Shown here: in pieces, positions 58,413 to 64,000 of the stretch
Position numbering within the stretch: the stretch's first letter is position 1
How the letters are laid out: each line of letters starts with the position of its first letter
Source: DATKYQ01 sp035528415
GTDB taxonomy: Bacteria > Myxococcota > B64-G9
Reading direction: 5' to 3'
NCBI GenBank assembly: GCA_035528415.1
Contig: DATKYQ010000053.1
Coordinates: forward strand, 11,309-75,308
DNA: 64,000 bases
The notes under the pieces: model-generated
Told to the model about the DNA's origin: nothing
Seen by the model: only the letters and a program-made list of their open reading frames with translations
Databases searched by the model: none
Program-made: the position numbers and the translations under genes

Positions 58413-61400
58413 CAGGGTTCGAGCCACAGATGGCTGTAAGAGGCGCCCTTTTGCTCTCCGCTGATCTCGAGCAACTCGGGCACCAGCTCGCCCTCGGCTG
58501 TCTTTCCGATGAACAGGCGATTCTGCAAGTCGCTGGCGCGCAGCACGGCGCTGAAGAAGGCAGGGCTAGTCGACCACTCCGGGAACTCCCACTCGGTCAT
58601 GCCCTGGGGAAGTTGGAACTCCGAGGTCTGCCTGAAAGTGTCGCTGCCGCTGTCGTGGCTGAAGATTCTGATGAAGTCGTGCGGGATCACCAGACACATC
58701 AGCCGCCCGCTGGTGTCGGGCGCCATCGAGCCGTTGCAGGTCTGGTGATCGGCCACGGAGCCGCCGGCCAGGAAGAACTTGTCGGTCGGATAGTCGGCGC
58801 CGCTGGATTGATTGTGAGCCCATAGGTTTCCGTAAACCTGGCCCAGCCAGACCAGGTCGGCGTTAGGTCCGGCGTCCATGGCCCGGTCGAGGATCTCGTT
58901 GGCGCTTCCTGCAAGCGTGATGTCCCCTGCGGCCAATTGGACAGTGTAGGTCTTCGCGCCCGCGCCGTTATCGTTCTTGTCCGACCAGTCGCAGTAGACG
59001 ATCAACTCGTCGCCCGAGTTCGAAAAGTGCCAATAGCCGATGTCGCCGGTGGCTATCTGGTTCGACTCGCCGTCAGACAGTCTGAGAACGCGGATCAACT
59101 TGGGGCCGTTGGGCCGTCCCTGGCTGTAGACGATGCGCGTACCGTCGGGAGAGATTAGCGGATTAACACTGTCGGCCGTGGATCCAAGCGTTTGCACCTG
59201 CGGATCGGCCTGCCTGAAATCCAGAACCTGGATCTGTCCGCCGGCATTAACCCAGGCCAGTATGCCGCCCTTGTCCCCGAGAAACTCGCGCAACTCGCCG
59301 GCCGATACTCCCAGCCCGGGGATGGTCTGGGAGACCTTCAGATCCACTACCCGGTTCCAACTCGATTCTTCCAGGTCGGCCCGTATCTCGAAGGTGAATT
59401 GCTCGGCGCCGCCGGGCAGCATGATTTCGGCTTCGAAGCTGCCGTCGGCCGCAACCGGAAAATCTGTTCCCCCGACGCTGACGCTGTCGGTTCCGCGCGC
59501 CTCGGGCGGCAGCGCGCCACGGACGGTCAGCGAGGTCAGCTCGAGATCCCCGGCCGGCCCGGCTTCGGGCTCGATACTGAAAAGATCCGAGCTGTCCTCG
59601 GCGCCGCCTCCCGGAGACCTGGCCCGCACCCTGGCCAGGTCCGAAGAGACGTTGGGCACGCTCCAGGGATAGTCGAACCACTCCTGCTGACCGGAATCGA
59701 TTAAAGCGATTGCCTGCCAGTTGTCGCCGGCGTCGAGACTGTATTCGAGCACCACCGCCTCGGCGTCGACGGTCTCCCAGGTGATCTCGAAAGTCGAATT
59801 GCCGATCATGGTCTCGCCACCAACGGGGCTGAGTAAGTTGATCTCGGGATTGCCCGAGCCAAGGATGGTAAACGGGTTCGAACGCACGGCATTTTCGGGA
59901 TCCGAGTAAACGCTGAGCTGGATGATGGCCTGCTGGCTGGGATCGTTGGGTACGCTCCAGGGATAGTGTCCCCACAGGTCGGGATCGTTCTGCTGATCGA
60001 CGCTGGCCGCGATGATGCGCCAGTTCTGGCCGCCGTCCGTCGAGTAATCCAGACTGACGTTGCTAACCTCGACCGCGGTCCACTGGATGGCTTCTGTCGT
60101 GCCCGCCTGCCACTCTTCGCCGCCGGCCGGCGAGACAATGGTGATAGACGGCTGGGGAGTGGCCGAGACGGCCAGCTCGTCGAAAGCGCTCTTATCGCCG
60201 TCGTCCACTGTCAGGCGCAGAATGTAGTCGCCGACGGCGTCGAGGCGCAGGTAGCATGAAGCTTCGCTTGCAGCGCTGAAAGTAGCATTGCCGGGGCCGG
60301 ACACAATTGTCCAGGCGTAGCTCAGGCTGCCGCTGGGCAGGCCGTCGTCGCTGGCCGAACCGGACAGCAGCAGGTCTTCGCCGACCCGCACGGAAGCATC
60401 GGGCCCGGCGCTGACGACGGGCGCCAGGTTCTGATCGGCGTAGCTGAAGCCGAAGGTCGAATCGGGTGCGATGGCGTTTGGCGGCTGGGCCGCATCGGTG
60501 ACGTTGTTCACCGTTAAGGTGTAGCTCGTGCCGCCGGAGAGCTGTGTGACGGAGAGCAGAACTACCGCCGGATCTGCCTGACGAGTGGCCGTGTTAATAC
60601 CTATAGCGTGGTCGATTGCGTAGTTCGAGAAAGTCTCCGCGCCGGCCTGCGCGACCGGTTCTGTGAAAGTCACCCAGACCGAGTCGGGGGCTCCCGGTGC
60701 GCTGACCGCCTGGATCACGGGCGGCGTGGTGTCACTGAGCACGGTCAGGCTGGCCGAGTCGCTGGTGGCAGAGCCTGCCGAGTTCGAGACCCGGCAGCCA
60801 AAGCCCGCGCCGTTGTCGTTTATTGCGGCCGTGAAAGAGTACGTCGCCGCGTTTGCGCCTGAGACGTCGCCGCCCTCGCGCTGCCACTGGTAGCTCAGCG
60901 GGCCTGAGCCTGTGGCCTGGACATCGAAATGGGCGAGTTCTCCCACCGAGACCGTAAGATCCTGCGGCTGGCTCGTAATCTCGGGAGGCTGCGGTACGGA
61001 CGCGCCAACCCAGAAATCGCCGGCATCGTCGAATTTGCGGGGCGACTCGTCATCCTGGTTCTCCGAGACGACGATGCGCTCCTCCTCCCCGTCCGCCCAG
61101 TTGATAAGCATCTGGTTGGCGCCGCGGGCGCCGCGGGTGCCGAAGCCGATGTGAATGCATAGCCAGTTCTGAGAGTTGGTCGACCAGGAATTGCGGTTGT
61201 GGGAGTTGCCGGTGTCGGCCGTGTCGGGACCCCAAGTCAGGGCGTCCGTCCACAGGAAGGTCTTGACCGCCGAGAGATCGTCCCAGCGCCGGACGGTGGT
61301 GCCGTCGTGCGCCTGATTGCCCTCGAGCAGATAGACTCCCTGTGGATCGATGCCGGTCGAGCAGCGGTAGTCGCCCACCGAGCCCAGCGAGCGATTGCTG

Positions 61401-62032
61401 CGCAGGTGGGTATCATTGACCATGTCGAAAGCCGTGATGCAGCCGGCCGGCATCGGGTTGGTGTCGTCCGGCCGGATGGAAGCGTGGGTGAGATCGTTGG
61501 CGATGTGGAATCGCCAGGTGCCGCTCTCGGTGAGGCCGTCGTCCTTGAGGAAGGTCAACACGTACTCGTCGCTGTCACTCACGGCGTTCACGCGGTGGAG
61601 CAGCTTGGAGCCCGAGGGTTGGCTGAAGCCGCCCTTGGTGTAGTAAATCCAGTCTCCGGCCGGCCAGTCCAAACACGCCTCGCCGTGGGACTGGGCGCTC
61701 TGCAGAATGGTGGCCTGGCCGCCTGCGACGCTCATTACCGCGATCGAGCCGTCCTGCAGCAGGAAGGCCGCCCGGCTGCCGTCCGGCGCAATGACCGGGT
61801 TGCGCGCCGGATTGGCGGGGTTGTCGTAAAGCACTGTGTGGCTGACTACCTCGCTGCCGACGATGTCATGGCGCACGATCTGCCCGTAGCCGCCGTAGAG
61901 GTTCTCGTTACTGCCGGTCCAGTGCGCCGTGACCGAGATTCCGTCAACGGCGAATGACCGCGCCGTGAAAAAGAGAACCACTACGGCCACCGTCCAAAGC
62001 CATGTGCTTGTTATAGAAAGCCGAGCCCGCAT
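58412..62032 (-). CDS. Large secreted multi-domain protein with Ig-like, PKD-like and beta-propeller-like segments
   Basis: 1206 residues with a signal peptide (~28 residues, ending ARSFA). Order: TolB/beta-propeller-like N-terminal third (VIAPDGSRAAFLLQDGS), Ig-like domain (~355-435, ITSQPQDLTVSVGELAHF), SbsA-like Ig domain (~437-535), PKD-like domain (~540-630, APVVSAGPDASVRVGEDLLL), two Kre9/Knh-like modules (SPAGGEEWQAGTTEAIQW and a near copy), then more propeller-like repeats (ISPDGTRIVYSQGRPNG) to the end. The C-terminus has no anchor helix, so it may be secreted or retained by a partner. Function unknown; polysaccharide or surface binding is possible. Same strand as ttcA and overlapping it. 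Confidence 0.8.
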   Translation of the reverse strand: MRARLSITSTWLWTVAVVVLFFTARSFAVDGISVTAHWTGSNENLYGGYGQIVRHDIVGSEVVSHTVLYDNPANPARNPVIAPDGSRAAFLLQDGSIAVMSVAGGQATILQSAQSHGEACLDWPAGDWIYYTKGGFSQPSGSKLLHRVNAVSDSDEYVLTFLKDDGLTESGTWRFHIANDLTHASIRPDDTNPMPAGCITAFDMVNDTHLRSNRSLGSVGDYRCSTGIDPQGVYLLEGNQAHDGTTVRRWDDLSAVKTFLWTDALTWGPDTADTGNSHNRNSWSTNSQNWLCIHIGFGTRGARGANQMLINWADGEEERIVVSENQDDESPRKFDDAGDFWVGASVPQPPEITSQPQDLTVSVGELAHFDVQATGSGPLSYQWQREGGDVSGANAATYSFTAAINDNGAGFGCRVSNSAGSATSDSASLTVLSDTTPPVIQAVSAPGAPDSVWVTFTEPVAQAGAETFSNYAIDHAIGINTATRQADPAVVLLSVTQLSGGTSYTLTVNNVTDAAQPPNAIAPDSTFGFSYADQNLAPVVSAGPDASVRVGEDLLLSGSASDDGLPSGSLSYAWTIVSGPGNATFSAASEASCYLRLDAVGDYILRLTVDDGDKSAFDELAVSATPQPSITIVSPAGGEEWQAGTTEAIQWTAVEVSNVSLDYSTDGGQNWRIIAASVDQQNDPDLWGHYPWSVPNDPSQQAIIQLSVYSDPENAVRSNPFTILGSGNPEINLLSPVGGETMIGNSTFEITWETVDAEAVVLEYSLDAGDNWQAIALIDSGQQEWFDYPWSVPNVSSDLARVRARSPGGGAEDSSDLFSIEPEAGPAGDLELTSLTVRGALPPEARGTDSVSVGGTDFPVAADGSFEAEIMLPGGAEQFTFEIRADLEESSWNRVVDLKVSQTIPGLGVSAGELREFLGDKGGILAWVNAGGQIQVLDFRQADPQVQTLGSTADSVNPLISPDGTRIVYSQGRPNGPKLIRVLRLSDGESNQIATGDIGYWHFSNSGDELIVYCDWSDKNDNGAGAKTYTVQLAAGDITLAGSANEILDRAMDAGPNADLVWLGQVYGNLWAHNQSSGADYPTDKFFLAGGSVADHQTCNGSMAPDTSGRLMCLVIPHDFIRIFSHDSGSDTFRQTSEFQLPQGMTEWEFPEWSTSPAFFSAVLRASDLQNRLFIGKTAEGELVPELLEISGEQKGASYSHLWLEP

Positions 62033-62074
62033 TCCTACCAGTATATCCCCCTTTGTTCTCTACTGACAATCTTC

Positions 62075-62354
62075 GAGCATTCCGCGCTGTCAGCAAGACA
62101 GCATTATATATGGCCAAGCACGAGGAGCGCAGACAGCGATACCCCAGAAGATTAGGAGACCAGACGCGCCGGAAGCCAAGTTTCAAGGTTTTTCAGGAAA
62201 AAATACCCCAAGATCGGATCCTGGAGACCGACTTGGTTTTTCACTTGAAATACGGGGAGGTTATTATACCTCCCCCCTCGGCCTGCCAGCCGGGGGGAGG
62301 TGTTTCTGCGATCTCTCCGATTCTCACTGAAAACCTCTACAGCGCGGAATGCTC
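62075..62354. repeat. 280-bp segment flanked by a perfect 16-bp inverted repeat
   Basis: GAGCATTCCGCGCTGT (62075-62090) returns as its exact reverse complement at 62339-62354. The interior has no convincing gene and includes the GC-rich hairpin at 62269-62300. Its form suggests a small non-autonomous element or a remnant of rearrangement beside the integron. Confidence 0.5.
62269..62300. repeat. GC-rich stem-loop beside the integron remnant
   Basis: CCTCCCCCC (62269-62277) and GGGGGGAGG (62292-62300) with CGGC/GCCG inside form a 12-13-bp stem with a one-base bulge and a short loop. No T run follows, so a terminator is doubtful. Extrahelical-base hairpins resemble attC arms, but the GTTRRRY core is absent. 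Confidence 0.45.
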
Positions 62355-62608
62355 TACTACGGCGTCAGTATACGGTTGGATTGAACGCTTCAGGTGACCA
62401 GAGCATTCGAGGGCTAACATCTGCCTCTTGCACAGCGGCATTTGACAAGCCAAGGAAACGGCTTATCATGATGGCGCTCAAACGGTTGAGGGGCGGGGTA
62501 ATGAGAGAAGTAGTTTCCATTACATCGAGCAATGTTCGTAGAGCCGGTTTCCCTAGACCGGCGTGGTCAACCCAACGGCAGAAGCAGTATCCAGAAATCG
62601 GCTTCATC

Positions 62609-63016
62609 TTGCGGCTGCATGAGATCGATCTACTCGAAGGCCGGGGACGAATCCGGATGTCGTATGCTCTGGCGAAAAAGTACCCGAACGCCGCCACCGA
62701 TTGGCGTTGGCAGTGGGTTTTCCCGCAGAAACGCAGATGGCGCAATCTAAGAAACGGCGAGCAGGGTCGGCATCATGTGGATGAATCGCTCGTCCAGCGC
62801 GCGGTGAAGGCTGCAGTTGCGCGCGCCCGGTTAACTAAACGAGCAAGTTGCCATACGTTCCGTCATTCGTTCGCCACTCACCTGTTGGAGACGGGCTATG
62901 ACATCCGGACGGTCCAGGAACTCCTGGGCCACAAAGACGTGAAAACCACCATGATTTATACTCATGTCCTCAATCAGGGGCCAAATTGCGTGCGGAGTCC
63001 GATGGACGAGATGTGA
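62609..63016 (+). pseudogene. intI: Truncated integron integrase (C-terminal part only)
   Basis: About 135 residues match the C-terminus of IntI tyrosine recombinases: LRLHEIDLLEGRGRI, the IntI-specific ALAKKYPNAATDWRWQWVFP region, the catalytic HxxR in CHTFRHSFATHLLE, LLGHKDVKTTMIYTHV with the nucleophile Tyr, and VRSP near the end. The N-terminal half with the first catalytic Arg is missing; the open frame continues upstream but is unrelated there. It is therefore inactive. It lies 165 bp before the first cassette, in the same direction as the cassettes. Confidence 0.8.
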
Positions 63017-63025
63017 TCGGGGTAT

Positions 63026-63174
63026 TATACTGACCAGTATAAACTCCGGAGAGGCAAGGAGCACAGAGGCGAAAGGCATTGAAAAAATGGATTTATGCGT
63101 TGTTCACATGACTGGTTTCCAGGCATGTTATACTGTCAAATGGAAGAGATAAGGGTCTTATACTGACCGGTATA
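63026..63174. promoter_or_regulatory. Palindromic repeats between intI and the first cassette (attI region)
   Basis: Two nearly identical 16-bp palindromes, TATACTGACCAGTATA (63026-63041) and TATACTGACCGGTATA (63159-63174), plus a half copy TATACTGTCA (63129-63138). They occupy the position of attI. They might be integrase or repressor sites, or carry a cassette promoter (TATACT resembles a -10). Confidence 0.5.
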
Positions 63175-63181
63175 CTCATTG

Positions 63182-63742
63182 TTATGCGGTTTAAGCCATG
63201 ACTGAACCAAAATCGAGAGATCGTGGAAAACGTTTAGGCGCTGTTGTCGGTATTGGCCTCTTTGTCTTGCTTTCGCCGCTCATCTTGATCGGGGCCATTC
63301 TGTATGGCCTGTCTGGTCTTGTTCTTTACGTAGCTGTCTGGCTAGGCTGGTGCCTTCGGGGGTCACGTCCTTCTTGTATATTCCGACAGTCCGATTTGGC
63401 GCGAATATATAGAAAAGGAAATCTTGCCTCGGCTTGAGGGCCGTGCCGTGGTGTTAAATTGGTCCGAAAGAAAACGCTGGAAAAGTTCCTTAGCTGTTCT
63501 CGCTTTTCGGCGTTTTGGCGGGTGGCGTGCCTTCAATCCACTGGCGGTGGTGTTCCGGCCGTTTCAGTTTGCGAAGGTGTACCGATTCTTCAAGCCGTTC
63601 CAGGATTTCAAGCATGGTAATCCTGAAAAGGTAGAGGAAATGAAAACCGAACTTTTTGAGGCTTTAGATGTTTCAGGCCATAAACAAACCGCATAACAAC
63701 CGGTTCCACGCGACCGGCTGCGCCGGCGCGTGAACCGGCACG
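63182..63742 (+). mobile_element. Complete integron gene cassette 1
   Basis: Bounded by GTTATGC (63181-63187) and GTTAGGC (63742-63748), with recombination after each G. The inverse core GCATAAC (63691-63697) is the exact reverse complement of the cassette's own first core GTTATGC, as expected when the cassette is circular. It carries one frameshifted gene. Confidence 0.85.
63198..63696 (+). pseudogene. Cassette gene of unknown function with a one-base frameshift
   Basis: The first frame (63198-63437) encodes a basic N-terminus and a long hydrophobic helix, then continues out of frame. From about 63361 the +1 frame encodes GHVLLVYSDSPIWREYIEKE followed by LEGRAVVLNWSERKRW, and ends at TAA inside attC (63694-63696). 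Removing one G from the run at 63358-63362 joins the two into a single protein of about 165 residues. It may be a sequencing error, a true mutation or programmed slippage. I do not recognise the family. Confidence 0.65.
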
Positions 63743-63748
63743 TTAGGC
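63691..63748 (+). other. attC recombination site (59-base element) of cassette 1
   Basis: 58 bp: R'' GCATAAC, left arm CCGGTTCCACGCG, right arm CGCGTGAACCGG with one extrahelical base (typical attC asymmetry), and R' GTTAGGC. IntI acts on the folded bottom strand of such sites. Confidence 0.9.
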
Positions 63749-63758
63749 ACACTAAAAA

Positions 63759-63995
63759 ATGATGAGAACTATTGACATTGCCTTGGAGCCCCGAGGTAAC
63801 ACCTATGAAGCCTTGATCGACTACCTGGGTAGTCGCTGTTCAATATTTTCTCTGGTTTGGCGGAACCTGTCAACGACTTTGGGACACTCGACGAACGCAT
63901 TTAGTGTAGCGCCTCCATGCTCGAACTCGATGCACAGGAGACCGCCTTGGACGTTTCTGCCTCCTCTTCCGGTGAGGGTTGATGTTGAGGGATAA
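63759..63995 (+). CDS. Start of cassette 2: small protein of unknown function
   Basis: The second cassette begins at 63743 (TTAGGC). The first ATG is 16 bp in, a normal cassette layout, and opens a 78-residue frame (MMRTIDIALEPRGNTYEALI). The part after about residue 35 (Ser/Pro-rich) looks less protein-like, so the gene may be shorter or frameshifted. The cassette's attC lies beyond the window. Confidence 0.45.
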   Translation: MMRTIDIALEPRGNTYEALIDYLGSRCSIFSLVWRNLSTTLGHSTNAFSVAPPCSNSMHRRPPWTFLPPLPVRVDVEG

Positions 63996-64000
63996 CCATC

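Noticed and set aside
62269..62300. attC site or rho-independent terminator
   Set aside because: It has no RYYYAAC/GTTRRRY cores for attC and no T run for a terminator.
63026..63174. LexA/SOS boxes controlling the integron
   Set aside because: The sites are TATACTGACCRGTATA; the CTG and CAG half-sites are too close for a CTG-N10-CAG LexA box, so SOS control was not claimed.

Overview
The window is about 60% GC, dense in genes, and reads like a deltaproteobacterium-type anaerobe (Desulfobacterota, Myxococcota or a related lineage). The signs are many multiheme c-type cytochromes, a resB/ccsB (System II) cytochrome maturation pair, a selenoprotein, a MYXO-CTERM-like C-terminus on a gingipain-type protease, sigma-54 promoters and a chromosomal integron. 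No species can be named from the sequence alone.

Layout. 1-7.3 kb: the 3' end of a formate dehydrogenase alpha subunit, RNase P RNA (minus strand), a TonB/OmpA-like outer-membrane protein, small membrane and lipoprotein genes, an orphan cpaB and a family C69 dipeptidase. 7.4-9.5 kb: an AbiE toxin-antitoxin pair with its palindromic operator, then a HesB/IscA-like selenoprotein whose in-frame TGA (9237-9239) hides it from ordinary ORF calling. 9.5-21.2 kb: a tightly overlapping minus-strand operon holding all nine enzymes from glutamyl-tRNA to protoheme (hemE-N-H-G-A-C-D-L-B). A PhoR/PhoB-like two-component pair sits inside it, between hemL and hemB, and a pho-box-like direct repeat lies over the -35 position of its promoter. 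21.3-29.3 kb: an alanine-type aminotransferase, a 1555-residue C25 protease with Cys-rich repeats, a thioredoxin/HEAT protein and a PIN toxin-antitoxin pair.

29.3-54.7 kb is an electron-transfer island. It encodes about 73 c-type heme motifs in seven cytochromes: a 4-heme cytochrome, a 15-heme lipoprotein, an 11-heme protein, a 19-heme cytochrome fused to a cytochrome b (CbcL-like), a 9-heme/FeS/NrfD complex, a 9-heme lipoprotein and a NapC/NirT (ImcH-like) protein. Alongside are a porin, the ResB/CcsB maturation pair, two sensor kinases with c-heme motifs in their extracytoplasmic domains, an NtrC-type activator, a response regulator with a GcvH-like domain and a eukaryotic-type kinase-like protein. 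Four near-identical -24/-12 (sigma-54) promoters precede the four main electron-transfer units, which suggests one regulon driven by the locally encoded NtrC protein. The cluster looks like a quinol-to-outside electron conduit with its own maturation and sensing.

54.7-64 kb: a sulfur-mobilising operon (cysK-larE-cysteine desulfurase) behind a near-consensus promoter, ttcA, a 1206-residue secreted multi-domain protein, and at the right edge an integron remnant. The remnant consists of a truncated intI, palindromic repeats, one complete cassette with a textbook attC and a frameshifted gene, and the start of a second cassette.
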